Below, one piece after another: positions 12,200 through 24,973 of a stretch of 64,000 bases of DNA. The position numbers and the translations under genes are program-made. This DNA is from Chamaecyparis obtusa (lineage: Eukaryota; Streptophyta; Pinopsida; Cupressales; Cupressaceae), in NCBI GenBank assembly GCA_027943335.1, contig BSBK01006436.1, positions 310,001 to 374,000 of the forward strand. Direction: 5' to 3'. The notes under the pieces were generated by a model. That model was not told the origin of the DNA and made no database searches. It was given only the letters and a program-made list of their open reading frames with translations. Each line of letters starts with the position of its first letter. Position 1 is the first letter of the stretch.

Positions 12200-15100
12200 C
12201 AAAATATGAGTATGAGTATCAAAATGACAAGATGCTAGTCTAGGCTTCATCACATCCACTGGTATTGATCTTGGGTGTGTTTCTTTCCCATTCACTATTG
12301 TTGTTTCTTTGACCTTGAGAGCTCTAGTTATCATTTTATGTTTTAGCTTCCCACTTACTATGGGCTACTTCCTCCTATCCTTAGTCCTATTTTCCTCTTC
12401 TTGATTCCTCCAAACATTGTCCATTTGGGTGGCATCTATCATTCTTTCTCTGTTTGGTTCTTGAGGGGGATCGACCAAGGAAGCAGACTAGATGTCCTTT
12501 TCGTATACAATCATTGCTCTTTCCTTCAACAAAGCTTGAAATATTTCTTTTTTTATTTCTATCCTTGCTAAAACCTACGATACAATAGTAAGATGTGTGA
12601 GTTTGATGAAAAACTCAGTAAGGTCCCATTTCCTATTCTAAAAGATCTCTTTGTTCCTTAGTTTCCAAATGGTCCATAGGATAATAGCAGTTAGGGAAAA
12701 CCAAAAGGAATTCAACTTGCAATCAAAATCATTCATAAAACCAATGATGATCTCAGGCCAAGAAAAAGAGTTTGGACAGTTCCACACAACAAGGTATCCT
12801 AGAAAGCTAGCCCATAGTTTCTTAGCAAAAATACATTCAAAAAATAGATGATCAAATGTTTCAAGATAGCTTCACAAAGAACAACAAACATTCTGATGCC
12901 CACTTTGAGACAAAAAGGAACCAACAATAATTTTATTTAACAAAAGCAACCAATGGAAACAAAGAATTTTGGGTTCAACCTTAGAATGCCAAAAGAAATA
13001 AAACATGAAGTGCCATCTAGTATTAGACCAGTCAATATTCTAGCTTTGATTAATTATGTTAACAATTCCATTATCTTTTTTAAGCATGTTATAAATATGT
13101 TTGCAAGAAAATGTCTCAATTTTATTACCATTGTTCCATCTCATATAATCTAACAAGTGCTCTATCTTCAAAATTTTACTAGGAAAAAATCTCCCAAAAG
13201 CTTTAGAGATTAAAGTGAATGTCTTCTTCTTAGAGTTAGGGATGTTGAACTTATCTCTCAAAACCTCCCAAGAGCCCAATTGCTTGTCAACCAGTACATC
13301 TTGAATTAATGATATCCCTTTTTTATGCCATTTTTTGCTAAACAACACTGAGTTAAAGCTAGAGGTTTTCCATTTAAATATACCCCCCACCAAATAGACC
13401 TATCTACTACTGCATAATAAGGACTTTTCCCAACAACAGTTCTTGAGCAGATAAGTGGTTTGACCTGACACCATGCCTTCCATATAGTTTGAAAAGCCCT
13501 CGAACCAGCAACTTGTATCTCAAAATCCCCTATTACCAAATCTATTCAAGGAGTATCACTCCACTTCTTACCTTTTCTAATGGTGGCTCTTGCAATATTA
13601 TTCCTTACAAGGAATTTCCAAGGCTCATTCCCTTTCAGAGCCTTGAGAGTCCATTTGGTTGCCAATGCAAAACCTTGAGCTTTAAGGTCTCTCAGCCCAA
13701 GCCCTCCCAATTTTTTAGGGGCACAACACCATTTCCACTTAACACAGTGCCTTTTCCTATTCCCAAGTCCATCTAACCATAGAAAGTTTCTCAGAATTCT
13801 TTGCAACTTATTGATTTGACTATTGGCCAAAACCCAGGTGGAATCATAGTATACTACATGTGAAGATAACACCTTCTATACAATTTGAACTCTGCTAGCT
13901 AAGGACATCATATGGGATTTCCACTTTAGGTGTTTGCTTTCAATTTTTTTATAAATCCATTCCCACCTATCCTTCATAGAGGGATTAATAGCAAAATGGA
14001 TCCCCAGATATCTTACAATGGTAGAAGGTCCTAACCACTTCCATTCTCTACTTTGAAGCCATCTTTGGGGTAACTTTGTCCAACCTAGGATAACAGATTT
14101 ATGAGGGGAAATTCTAGCTCCTGAACCCAGGCATAAAAATTAGAGTCTAGTAATGGCATTATCAAATTTTTATTCCTCTATTTCCAAGAACAAAGTAGTG
14201 TCATCAGCAAACTACTCAATGAGAAGGTCCTCCTTATTGGGAAGAATAATTCCTTTGATTGGATGTCCTAATTCAGAAGCCTTAAGGATAAAGGAGAGAG
14301 CATCAACAAGAATAACATACAGAGCTGGGGCAAGAGGACACCCCTGTCTAATAGACCTCCTAGGAGGAATGCATTCAGATAGTTCACCATTAACATCAAT
14401 CATTGTTTATGAGTCTTTAAATAGGATGCTAACCCATCTACATAAGAACTTAGGGAATCCAAATGCTTCCAGCATATGAAAATGAAGGACCACTCAATTT
14501 TTTCATAAGATTTTTCAAAGTCTAATAGAACCATAGCTACATTCTGATTATCTACTTTTGCCCAATTCATAGCTTCCCAACTGGTGATGAGATTGTCTAA
14601 AATGTATCTACCTTTTATGAACCCAGTTTGAGTGACTGACACCACCTCTTTAAGGATATCACTGATTCTTCTGGCCATGATTTTAGCTATAATTTTATAT
14701 GAAATATTTAATAGAGTGATGGGTCTTTAATTTTTAATCTAAGATTTGTCTCCATCTTTGGGTAGGAGTTTGATAAACCCTCTATTAATATTTTCACCTA
14801 GAGACCCAACTTCAAAGGCTTCTTCATAAACCTCTAGCAGTTCACTAGATATCCATTCTTTATTCTTCTTGTAGAACTCAGTTGGCAACCCATCAATTCC
14901 AGGGGATTTATCATTGGCTAAAGACCTAATGGCTTTATCAATCTCCTTGATTTTGACTTCCTATTCCAAGGCCCTGGCTTGGTCTTGAGAGACCTTATGA
15001 GGAATTAGTTTGGTGCATTTGTTCATTGCTTCAATATTCTCTTCTTTGTGCTTAGAGGAAAACAATTTCTTGTAGAAATTTGTAAATACACTCAAGGTTT

Positions 15101-16353
15101 CTTGATTATCTTTAGTAACTCCTCCTTCTATTTGGATGCCTGAAATTTCTTCCCTAGAGTGTTTAGCTCTGATCAAATTGAAAAAGTATTGGATCCTCTA
15201 TCCCCATCTTTAATCCATCTAGCCTTAGCTCTAACTTTTTGACCTTGAATTTTATAGTTCTAAATTTTCTTGAGTCTGGCTTTAGTATCAATGAGGGATT
15301 GTTCTAGGTCCTGATCTTTGCCTTTAGCTTGTAGTTGAGTTTCAATATGATTAAGTTTGGTCTGATAGAGGTTCTCCTCTTTTTTTCTATCAATGGTGCC
15401 CTTCGCCCCTATGATTTGGAACAAATTTTTCCAAGTTAGAACTAATGAGTTCCACTTTTCTCTGGCAGAAAGGTTAGAGTTGCAGAACTTAGATAAGGCA
15501 GTGGCAGTCCAATGGATTGCAGGGAATCCCCATCATTCAAAAGGGATGTGTTAAGCTTGAAGATGGAGTTCCTTTTGAACCTAGGGATCTGATTTGTAGA
15601 GGCTTTGAGAAAGATACATACATGAATTGGGGAGTGATCAGAGAGACTGGCAAGAGTAATTTTTATAGGGTTTTGCCCTGGTTGCTACTTCAACCCAATC
15701 CACATCTTATTGAAGTAGATCCTGTCAAGTCTACAGTATACCCTATTCTTAAAGGTCTAATTGTTACACCAAGAAAACCAAATATTATTGTATTTTTTTT
15801 TCATATTTTCCTGAGGATCACTAATTTGGAATCTCCTTCTAAATATAGACCAAAAGAAGAATTCATTGCCTTTCCACTCATGCTTATTGCCATCGGACTT
15901 ATCCTGTTTATTCTCAATCATATTAAAATCCCCTATAAAAACGCATTTTATGTCAAGAAGGTTACTTGCTAACCAATCCTATAAGGTGGCTCTTTCCCTG
16001 TAATCATTAGAAGCATAAATATTACAAATTCCTAACTCCTGATCCTTCTCTTTAAACTTCCCCCATATAGCTCTTTGGCAAGGAGAGGTACCTTTGTCTA
16101 CCATTTTGTCAGCCCAATTACTCCCTATCAACATGGTGACCCCTCCTTTGCCTCTAACATGATCAGAATATAGACAGGTGGCATGATTCCAAATAAATTT
16201 AAGAGTGTTGTGAGCCTTATATCCAGTCACTTTAATCTCCTGTAAGCAAACAATATCCTTATTGTGAACCTTATTACACCAATTCTTGACAATGTATTTC
16301 CCATTAGGCATTTCCAGCCCCCTAACATTCCAACTATGTATGTTCATCATCAT
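12200..16353 (-). pseudogene. LINE ORF2: endonuclease-reverse transcriptase
   Basis: Starts MMMNIHSWNVRG at 16353. An APE-type endonuclease shows CLQEIK, GDFN (15922-15933) and SDHSP (15628-15642), its metal and catalytic motifs. The RT has QTGFIKGRYILDN, the LLDFEKSYEKIEW block and FADD (14200-14211). A TAG stop (14212-14214) lies directly before FADD. Downstream are FLWLDGLG, GGLGLRDL and WTIWKLRNKEIF, typical of the plant L1 C-terminus. The Asp of the usual KAYDRIEW is Glu here. Family role: nicks target DNA and primes reverse transcription there. This copy is dead because of multiple stops and frame changes. Confidence 0.85.
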
Positions 16354-16487
16354 AAGGTTTTAGGGGTATTAGGATTTTTACATAATCTGTTAAAGCATTC
16401 TGGTAACTCATTATTTTTCACCTTATTATTTTTTCCATTATTTTTAATACTACTGCTTCTTTCATATGTTTTTCTTTTTTTCTTTTT

Positions 16488-18038
16488 TTAAGACATAACT
16501 TCAACAAACCCATCTTCATCTCCTCCTTATTCACTACAGGCCGACAAGGAGGGTCTTTCCTCCATGCTAGCATGTTCTTTCCCCATGGGAATCTGAATCA
16601 AGTTCACAACCTCACCTTCTCCATGTGCTTTATCAGGAGGCATGGTGTCAAGCCAAGCTTTATCCTAGTCAACCAACAATTGTTTAGTCCTACAAACAAT
16701 GCTTTTGTTTTTTATTTTGGATAGGGCTATTTGTTGAGCATTGGGAAAGAGGGAATTATCTTCGTTAACTTTCTCTCTGGGAACATGTATGTACTAGGGT
16801 TGATAAGCAACAGAGTTCTGGACATCATGGTTAGGAACAACGGTGTGGATCTTGAATTCATCTTCAAAAAGAGGGTTTGAAAGGGAGACAAACTTTTCCA
16901 AGGGAGTATCAAGAGTTTCCTTATGCCTATCAATGTTATCTCCATTAGCCAATTCCTCATGGGTTGAGCCAATATTATTATCTACATTACTAGTATTAGG
17001 ATTACTATCAGAATTATTGTACTTGTTGGCTGACTTATCCTTCTCCTTCGGCATAGGGGGTGTATTCTTTTCATGGCTAGGATTTTCACTTAATTTTTTA
17101 AAGAAATTTTTCAACAACGGGCAATCTTTCCTATTGTGTCCATTAATTTTACAATGAAAACAAGCCCCAATGTCTCTGAGTTTAACAATAGCCCAATTCC
17201 ATCTATCTCCTTCAATATCCAGAGAAATTTCATATGGGAATGAAATGTCAGGGTTAAGAATGAAAAGAGCTCGAGCATTGAGATGCAGGAGGGTCACTTT
17301 TTCTTCTTCAACTTGAAGAATAGAGCCAAGAGGCCTAAGAATATGGGGTATAAACTGCCAAAATTTGGGTTGGACATTCCTAAGCTCAATCCACACTAGG
17401 GAAGAGCGAGCAATGACATTTTCAAATTTGCACCTGGGTGACCAAGGAAGAGCCCTAAACATGGTTTGCTCCATGTTCTAATACCCTTTATTTAACACCT
17501 TTTCTTGCATAGCATTATTTTTTTTTAAAATAACAAACAGACCTCTCTAAACCATTCGACTAAAACCAACATTGATACTGAGTTTCTTACCCCACACATT
17601 AGCAATCCAGTCATCAATAAATTTTCTAGCAAGCATAAATTTCATATCCATACAGACAAAGAAAATAACAATGTTCTTTAAACGAGATTGTTCAACTTTA
17701 ATAGCATTTACCATGTCTGCATTTGGAGAGAGGGCAAGGATCTTAGCACCAAGCAATGGGGTATTACCTTCCTCTCCTCCTTCTTTCTCTCCTTTGGAAC
17801 ATTCTATAAGAAACTCACTATGTTCTCCTCCATGTTGATATCCATCAATTCCAAGAGGTCCTCCTCCATCTTTTTCAACCACCTCAAATTGTGCTAACTT
17901 AGGAAAACTTGCTTCTTCAGCCACAACTGCTCAGTAGGAAGCTTTATTTTTTCCTCCACCACCATCTTGCAAACCTTCTTCTACCTTTTTATCATTTTCT
18001 TTCCTATCTTTTCCATCATTAATGCCCTCCATGTCCAT
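16488..18038 (-). pseudogene. LINE ORF1 with zinc knuckle
   Basis: One frame of 516 codons from ATG (18036-18038, MDMEGIND) to TAA (16488-16490), with in-frame stops at 17931-17933, 17547-17549 and 16794-16796 among others. The central part (MFRALPWSPRCKFENVIARS, VWIELRNVQPKFW) matches the DUF4283-like region of plant LINE ORF1, and the zinc knuckle CFHCKINGHNRKDC follows. Family role: RNA-binding protein of the LINE particle. ORF2 follows after about 135 bp on the same strand. Confidence 0.8.
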
Positions 18039-18400
18039 TAGAAGAAATCATGGGAAATTGACCAAAATCTAATACTAGATGGCCTTCATCCCAAGTGGAA
18101 GAAGCAAACTCAAATGAACCAGAGTTGAAGCCAAGAAGGAAATAATGAAAGGAAATGTCAAATGAAACGAATGATAGAACACATGAATAAACACAATGAA
18201 ATAGAAAGGGAAATAAAGATAGAAAAGACACACAGAAAACAAACACGTGACACATAAACCATCCACTGAGGAAGCCACCACTGGAGCAATACGAAGGAGC
18301 CACGAGTCCGTCCACCTGCAGACAGCAATGACGTGAAACATGACACACCAGAAACTTTAGCCAACTTGCAAATATTTTTTCTCTCTCCTCTCTTCATATA

Positions 18401-18989
18401 TCAAATGATTTAATTAGCCCCACCACATTTTGAATAACTTGAGCCATCGTTATTCAACTATATTCACTTATCCAAAACATGATTTCATTAGATTCTCATG
18501 ACAAATGGGTCCCAGTAGCTGATTCCTTTTCAAATAGCTTGAACCCTTGGCATAGGTTTTTTTATCTTATTTGATGGCCTTCTTTAGTCAACACTAGCTT
18601 CAAATATTATAGAAAATATGTGCTCGAAATCTTCAATCAATGCATCAAGGAGGGTCCCACCGCATAGTTCCCTTTTTGAATGCCTCCATCAATCAAAACA
18701 TCATTTCCAACTCTTATTCGAAACTAAATTTTGTTTGATACTTTATACTAGACCCCACAAGAAAATCCTCTTTATGACTTGACTTATTGAATAAGTCTCT
18801 CCTCACTACCATCTGATTTTTCTTACTTGATAACCCACTTTGTTTGGTACTTTATAAAGAGACTTATTTAGCTTTAACCTTCCTAGAAGGATATCAAATA
18901 CAAAAGTTTGGTAATGACCTATGTGCAAAAAATTTGAAGGCTTATTTTATGGAAATAGATCTAAAAAATGTGTGATTTTTGGGGGTCTA
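18401..18989. other. no gene recognised
   Basis: AT-rich flank between the LINE 5' end and the LTR-like region. No coding or repeat structure seen. Confidence 0.4.
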
Positions 18990-19982
18990 ACATGGTGTAC
19001 AGATGGTGGATTTCTCTAGAGATAGAGTGTGAAGCATGATGCGCCCTTTCTATCCTTTTGTATTTATTTTAGTGTATTATGATTGCACATTTATATGCTT
19101 ATTAGAGTAGATTTCATTTTGATTTCATTCATTGTATCGAGTGTATGACCTGGAATTATGCTACCTAGTACTCCCTGGTGTGGATAAAATCTTGTATTAT
19201 AATAGTATGTTGGTGTCAACAAGCCTCCTCGGTTATCAGATTGAGAGAACATCTTTTCGTTATGTTTCTATTTCATTTTGTGTTTTTCCATGGTAGTGTG
19301 GCATATCCATTCATTATTTTGGTGCATATGTCAGTTATTTTAGTGCAATTACCACTTCTTTTGGCACACATACATAATAGAGTGGTGCATATGCATAATA
19401 GTGTGGTGCATATGCTGAACAATGTGGCACATTTGTACTTTGTTCTAACACGTGTTTTAGCACATTTGTGACAGAGGCTACTTCCCGAGCGTCTGTCAAA
19501 AAAGTAATTTTAGATTTAGATACCCAACATTTTTGGTATATTTTACAAGTATTTACTTTCTATTTTTTAATTTTGTATGGTATAGTTATTATCACTTTTC
19601 AATTTGGGCTTAAAATGAACCTTATTTTGGATTGCACCGAGGATTAACTTGTCTTCTCAATTTATGATTGTTGATGATGGTTCGGTCTTATCCTGTGAGG
19701 TTCGTAGACATGGTCTGGAATCTCATGTGGTGGCTTGAATGTGTTTGTCCATTATTGCTAAGTGATTGGGGTTGTCTTGGAACCTTAGGAAGTACTTTTG
19801 AGTCTTTTTCTTGTTCACAATCATGTGACAATCATGATTTACTTCTTATAGTTGCATCTTTATTTATACGTCATGGTTATGTTGCACTTATGTGCTTGAT
19901 GTATATCTTTACCTTTGAAAAAAAAATTATTGTGTGCATATTTTAACCCTATGTTCTGAGGGTGCCTTGGTGGGGTATTACA
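18990..19982 (+). repeat. putative 5' LTR of an outer element
   Basis: Only the right border is well supported: GGGGTATTACA at 19972-19982, followed 2 bases later by a perfect TGGTATCAGAGC. The left border is a guess, and no matching downstream LTR is found by eye. A region rich in gtgcatatg/gtggcac words lies at 19310-19460. Confidence 0.4.
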
Positions 19983-19984
19983 TT

Positions 19985-19996
19985 TGGTATCAGAGC
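19985..19996 (+). promoter_or_regulatory. primer-binding site TGGTATCAGAGC
   Basis: Exact initiator-tRNA-Met primer-binding sequence, directly after an LTR-like ending. It marks a plus-strand LTR element whose interior is split by the two elements inserted downstream. Confidence 0.7.
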
Positions 19997-20174
19997 CCAT
20001 GTTTATATATTGGGATCTCTTGGTATATGTTACCCACATAGTTGATGTTGTTGGTGTGTAAGTGCACATGTGTAGTATCATGAGCTAGTGGTACCTTATT
20101 GCTTAGGTGCCTAGGTGTGGCATTCAACAGTGTTTTGGAAGATCTATCCATAGTATCATGTGGTGGAGGAAGAG

Positions 20175-20558
20175 TGTTAGAGTAATAAAGTGTTTAGTGA
20201 TTAATTGAATCATATTGATTTAATTATTCAGTCACTTATTACCTCTTTCTGCTTAAGCTAAACTTTAGACATATAGTAATTAATATCTTTATTAATTATT
20301 ATTATGTAACCTAGGGTTTTACTTTTTTAGGATTTTTTATCTCCTTTTATAAGGATTGATCTCATAACACTTTGTAACCTTTTTCAGACATTTCATTATT
20401 GATTGCAACCTTTTTTTTTTGCACATCAAGGATTTCTCCTCTCTCGTGGATCAATACGTTTAGGCCTCCATAGCTATTTGCTTCTCTCTCTTTCTATGAT
20501 AGGTGTTTGCATGTAGATGTTCTTGGGAGCTGTGGGTTGTTTTTCATCAACTCCAACA
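20175..20558 (+). repeat. 5' LTR of the copia-like element
   Basis: 384 bp, TGTTAGAGTA to CTCCAACA. A TATA-like tttataagg lies at 20346-20354. The 3' copy is 15 bp shorter, mainly through a small deletion in ggtgtttgcatgtagatgttc. Confidence 0.9.
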
Positions 20559-20570
20559 TGGTATCAAAGC
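20559..20570 (+). promoter_or_regulatory. primer-binding site TGGTATCAAAGC
   Basis: Differs from the initiator-Met site by one base (G to A) and directly abuts the LTR, as is common in copia elements. Confidence 0.8.
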
Positions 20571-20719
20571 TTCAGATCTGCTTGCCCCTGTCCTCTTCCT
20601 AAGAGATTTGGCTGTGTTCATCAAATCTGCATTTTCAGAGAGGGTTTCTTGTCAGATCCGAGGGGGACCTATTTTCCTATTCATCTTGGCTTCAAAAAGA
20701 CCTCACAGTTGCATTTAGA

Positions 20720-20960
20720 GCATCCAAGAACCCCAACATCCATATATAGTTTGTCCAATTTGGACATAGTTAGAATTTGTGAGAAAAAATTTTGCAATCA
20801 GCCCCGACATGGATCTTGAGGTGATCACTATTTTTTGGAGCACTTCTAGCCCAAACGGACCTCATGATTATGTTCGAAAGGCCTGAGACAGTCAAAATTC
20901 ATATAAAACTTATCAATTTTGGACAAGTTAGCCTCTAAGGCAAAAAAAAAAAAAAAAAAT
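20720..20960 (+). repeat. two-copy 159-bp degenerate repeat
   Basis: The segment around ccaatttggacatagtta (20755-20772) recurs as tcaattttggacaagtta 159 bp later, with similar sequence on both sides, including a following A-rich run (20941-20958 is a pure A tract). Confidence 0.6.
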
Positions 20961-21364
20961 TTGCCTACCAGGGCGTACAGCCTGGCACGCAGATCGAGGC
21001 ATATGATTTTTTAAAAAAAAAATTAATAAAAAACAAAGTTTTACGGGTGGCCACCTGGGTGCCACCCAATGGCCGCCTGTGCTGCCCTGCTCCACTGTGC
21101 TCTGTGCCGCCGCTCGCGCCACCCAGCTCCACCATGCTCCACCACCAGCCCCAGCGCCTAGTCGTATGGGGGTCCAGCCGCCAACCCCAATGCTGGTTCT
21201 TAGCCCCCTGATCACCCACGTGACCAGGGTCTATCTTTTTTTAGCCCCCAATGTTTTTTCCCTATGACGGCCTCTTGGACGTCAATTTTAAGCTCGCTAT
21301 TTGCTGATGTCAGCAGAGCTTTGCACCTTTTTAAAGTTTTTTGGAGGTACTTGTGCTTTTTTGC

Positions 21365-21990
21365 AAATATCTTGGGCATCTGGGATCGTAATTGGGCGTG
21401 CATATATCATCGGAAAGATGATTCCAAGCTTGATCCAAATTTTCTAGTATGGTTTTTTTATTTTTCCATTTTGATGCCATTTTTTTCTATCAAAGTTAGA
21501 TGTTCTCTGCGATCTTGGCATTTCAGACCTCCTGCATTCCGAGATCCATTTCTCTTGCATCTGGGCTCCATTTTTGGCAAATGAGATATCACCGAAAAGC
21601 TCTTTCTGAGATTTTATTAGATCTAATGGTTTCATGTGTGATTCTATCCTTTTTCTGATGTCACCCATCCTCAAATCCTTGTAGACACCTTCTTTGGGCC
21701 CTCCAGCGTAGCTGTTGGTTTTTTTCTCATATCTTGAGCATACGGTGTTAAAATTTGACAAACGAGATATCGTCGGAAAGATGATTCTGAGACCTTTCCA
21801 AATATAAAGGTTATATTTTATGGTTTTATTTTTTTGATGGTTTTTTTCTCTTTCAAAGCTAGATCTTCAGGTTTGCACTTCGGGAGCTCTATCTTGCGCA
21901 TTCGGACTCCGTTTTCAGAAAATGATATATCATTGGAAAGCTTGTTCAAAGAGATTTTCAGTGTTGTGAGTAATTTTTCTAGATTTTGCT
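21365..21990 (+). repeat. four-copy ~180-bp degenerate internal repeat
   Basis: Each unit has GCAT-N-YGG, then about 25 bases later a block like gatatcnncggaaagntnattc. The atatc anchors lie at 21404, 21586, 21767 and 21927, so the spacing is 182, 181 and 160 bp. Between anchors the units share T-rich segments but are strongly diverged. Confidence 0.75.
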
Positions 21991-23070
21991 CCAGGTTAAT
22001 TTTATTAAGATTCTTTCCCTTTTGCATTCTGGTAGATATCTTGGTTGTTTCAAGTCCTAGGATCTCTTCCCTTTGAGGGATGGCTTGTCTTAGGCTGTTC
22101 TTTTGTTTCAATAGCCTTCAATCTTCTTTGAGCAATGTATACTTCACTTTTGTAGCATTTTTTTATGCACACACACTGAGATAAAGTGCCATTATATTGC
22201 TTTGATGGGATCTTGCACATGTTCGTGCTATTTGTACTCGCACTCCATTATAAAGTGCCAGGGGAGTTTGATGTTTGCCTTTGTTTTCCATCTTCTTTTG
22301 TCATGTGAGCATTCCTCCAATGAAATTAGCCTTAGGTATCTTTATTTGTGTTTGTACTCTCTCTGCACATTTGATGTTTCAGATTCATCTTCATCATGTA
22401 GTTCATATTGGATGATCTTTTCAGTGTACCTGTCATTACTCCCTTGTCAATAGTATGGGGGGGTTTCTACTATTGGTTCTACTTCTTCCTTGGTTCGATA
22501 GTGTGAGCTATGTATTCAATATTTGATCCTATGTACTAGGTGGTTGTAGTGGCTGGGTACCTATGCATTCCAGTGAGATGGATCATTTACCATATAGACG
22601 CTCTTTTCTTTCATATTTTTGGATGCACTCTTCCAGCTTTGATTGATCAGCTCTTCAGGCTTTTGGTGTTTATGCCATCTGTATCTTTGAGTTCAGGTGT
22701 TTTTCCTTTGTTTGCCTCCTGATTTGAGTAGTGTCATTTGAGAGCACTCATGCAGATTACAGTCTTCTCTACTTGGTCATATTTCAGTGGAGGATCTTCA
22801 GATCATCAGTTTCTTCTTGACAGAGTTTGCAGTTTCATGCTTCAGTGATGTTGTACATGTTCATCTTTGTTCCTAGTTTTGGAGGCTTCTTCAGTCCTTC
22901 AGACTAGTCTTTGTCTCTTTTTGGAGTAGATTTTTTCCCATGTGGTTTTCTCTATTTCTCCACTTTTCAAAGACTCTCTTTTGTACTTGGGTACCTGATC
23001 AGACCTTTGTTGCCATGACCCATTTGCTTTTAGTTGTTCTTTCTAGGTTTTTAGCTTCTCCCAAAGTTTA

Positions 23071-23082
23071 TCTTAAGGGGGG
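23071..23082 (+). promoter_or_regulatory. polypurine tract of the copia-like element
   Basis: tcttaagggggg lies directly before the 3' LTR, the usual priming site for plus-strand DNA synthesis. Confidence 0.8.
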
Positions 23083-23451
23083 TGTTAGAGTAATAAAGTG
23101 TTTAGTGATTAATTGAATCATATTGATTTAATTATTCAATCACTTATTACCTCTTTCTACTTAAGCTAAACTTTAGGCATATAGTAATTAATATCTTTAT
23201 TAATTATTATTATGCAACCTAGGGTTTTACCTTTTTAGCGTTTATGATCTCCTTTTATAAGGATTGATCTCATAACACTTTGTAACCTTTTTCAAACATT
23301 TCATTATTGATTGCAACTTTTGTTTTTGCACATCAAGGATTTCTCCTCTCTCGTGGATCAATGTGTTCATGCCTCCATGGCTCTTTGCTTCTCTCTCTTT
23401 CTGTGACAGGTGTTCTTGGGAGCTGTGGGTTTTTCTTCATCAAATCCAACA
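23083..23451 (+). repeat. 3' LTR of the copia-like element
   Basis: 369 bp, TGTTAGAGTA to ATCCAACA, closely matching 20175-20558. Confidence 0.9.
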
Positions 23452-23456
23452 AAGAG

Positions 23457-24968
23457 TACATCCTAGATCTTTGTACCCTACAGGGATGGATGATACACTT
23501 ATGTGAGAACCCCTTTAGAGCACTTCAAACTATTTGTTTGGTCTGTTTCTCTTAGGTTTTGGGTGTTTGGTGACCCTTGTTTAGTTCGATTGTGTGGATG
23601 CCTTGGAAACTATAGTCATTTTTCCATGTGCTATAGCATGATAGTTGATATGTATGTGACATTTCTTGGATGATTGGTAGCCCTTGAGTGGCTTGATTTC
23701 TTGTGTGACACTACATGGATAGATTTATTGATTGGTGTTCTTGCATGGCCTTGAGTGCCTATTTATTGACTCTCGATGGAGTGTGGTGCACAATATTTTG
23801 TGATCACTGCATTGATGTGAAAGTAAATGAAACAATTTATGTTTTATATGCATTGGGATCTTATTTCTTGCATTAATAAATATTCCACTTGTAGAGTGAT
23901 ATTTGTGCACCATTGTAATTATGAAAATAAATATTCATTGGTAATGAAAAGTGAGATTAACATTATATGATAGATCATTTGGGTTAATGACTTATGTCCC
24001 CAAAATTACATGATTGCTTTGATTTCTTGGGAAATTAATTGTTTATTGTTGTGAAGCATCATGTAGGAATTGTCCCATTGCATAATATCATGTATTTTGT
24101 GCTTTGTAACATTGTATTTACCTTGCACAAAGTGCATTGAGGCCATAGTAGCTATGGAGACTAATCATCCCTTGTGTGATGTTGAGACTATGAATCATGA
24201 TGTGTGTTATGCATATCCTAGATGTAGGAAGAACCTTTTTAGTTGTTGGTCAATTATTCCTTGATCTATCATTGTGTCTTCCCTCTTGTGTGAGCATGTT
24301 GAGCACCCATCTAAGAGATCCAAGTCTCATGCTTCAACCTTGTGCATTACCATCTTATAGTTTTAATTATCCTTGCACATATTGTGTGTCTGGTGAACTT
24401 GTGTTGTACATTTAGTATATGTTTTGAGGTCTGACCATAACCTTGCATGGTGGAATTATTGCATTGTATGGGAAAATGTAAAGGAATTTTAATTTAAAAA
24501 GATTATTGTGGCATTATTAATGTTATAGCGTTGCACATGCTTGATCATAGACAGTTCACTATTTGGTGTGTGTGGGTATGTTCTCTAACATTGCTAAGAC
24601 ATTATGTTCCTTGGTACTGTGCATCGATTACTCCCTTTTATGTGACTAATACTGGTCACAATGTATCATGAATGTATTTTATGATTGGTAATTTATTTTA
24701 TTTTCCTTCTGGATTATTACATGTGATGTGTGGGCTAACATTAAATTTTTGGATTTCTTCTTCTTGGACTACTCACAAATTTTTTTAGTTTATCTATTTG
24801 TGACATTCATCACATTTAATTTACTTTTGAAATGAGCTCATGTTTGGGATTTATGGTTGGAAGTGATGATTCCACCATTTGGATTTTCTATTTCCAATTT
24901 CTTGGCGACTATTCTAAACATTTGGCATTGTTTCCCTATCTTGTGATTGTGTGATTCTATCATGTTCA
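23457..24968. other. interior of the outer element; no gene recognised
   Basis: This stretch lies between two inserted elements and is bounded by their target duplications. Reading frames are short and have no recognisable family. It was probably contiguous with 19997-20174 and 39421 onward before the insertions. Confidence 0.5.
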
Positions 24969-24973
24969 ATGAG

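Larger units (their letters stand above)
12190..18400 (-). mobile_element. L1-type LINE retrotransposon
   Basis: A minus-strand non-LTR element has, in order, ORF1 (nucleic-acid binding) and ORF2 (endonuclease, reverse transcriptase, C-terminal domain). Recognisable coding signal runs from 18038 to about 12200. The exact 5' end, poly(A) tail and target duplications are not resolved by eye. It is full length in gene content but carries many stops. Confidence 0.85.
20175..23451 (+). mobile_element. copia-like LTR element without coding capacity
   Basis: LTRs at 20175-20558 and 23083-23451 are flanked by a perfect 5-bp target duplication AAGAG (20170-20174 and 23452-23456). A primer-binding site and a polypurine tract are present. 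The 2.5-kb interior has no gag, protease, integrase or RT. Instead it holds two sets of degenerate direct repeats and a GC-rich patch (21045-21190). This is the architecture of a large non-autonomous derivative (LARD-like). Copia affiliation is inferred from the TGTTA...CAACA LTR ends, the primer site and the AAGGGGGG tract. Confidence 0.85.

Noticed and set aside
15517..15972. 151-codon plus-strand ORF
   Set aside because: It is the complement of the LINE endonuclease, where GDFN and SDHSP are read on the minus strand.
18019..18397. Three overlapping minus-strand ORFs upstream of LINE ORF1
   Set aside because: They overlap in different frames and have no domain; the region fits a LINE 5' UTR.
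19985..19996. tRNA gene fragments at TGGTATCAGAGC sites
   Set aside because: Only the 12-base complement of the tRNA 3' end is present, directly after LTRs; these are primer-binding sites.
20928..21267. Several overlapping GC-rich ORFs on both strands
   Set aside because: They overlap in multiple frames inside the coding-less copia-like element, include homopolymer runs, and show no domain.
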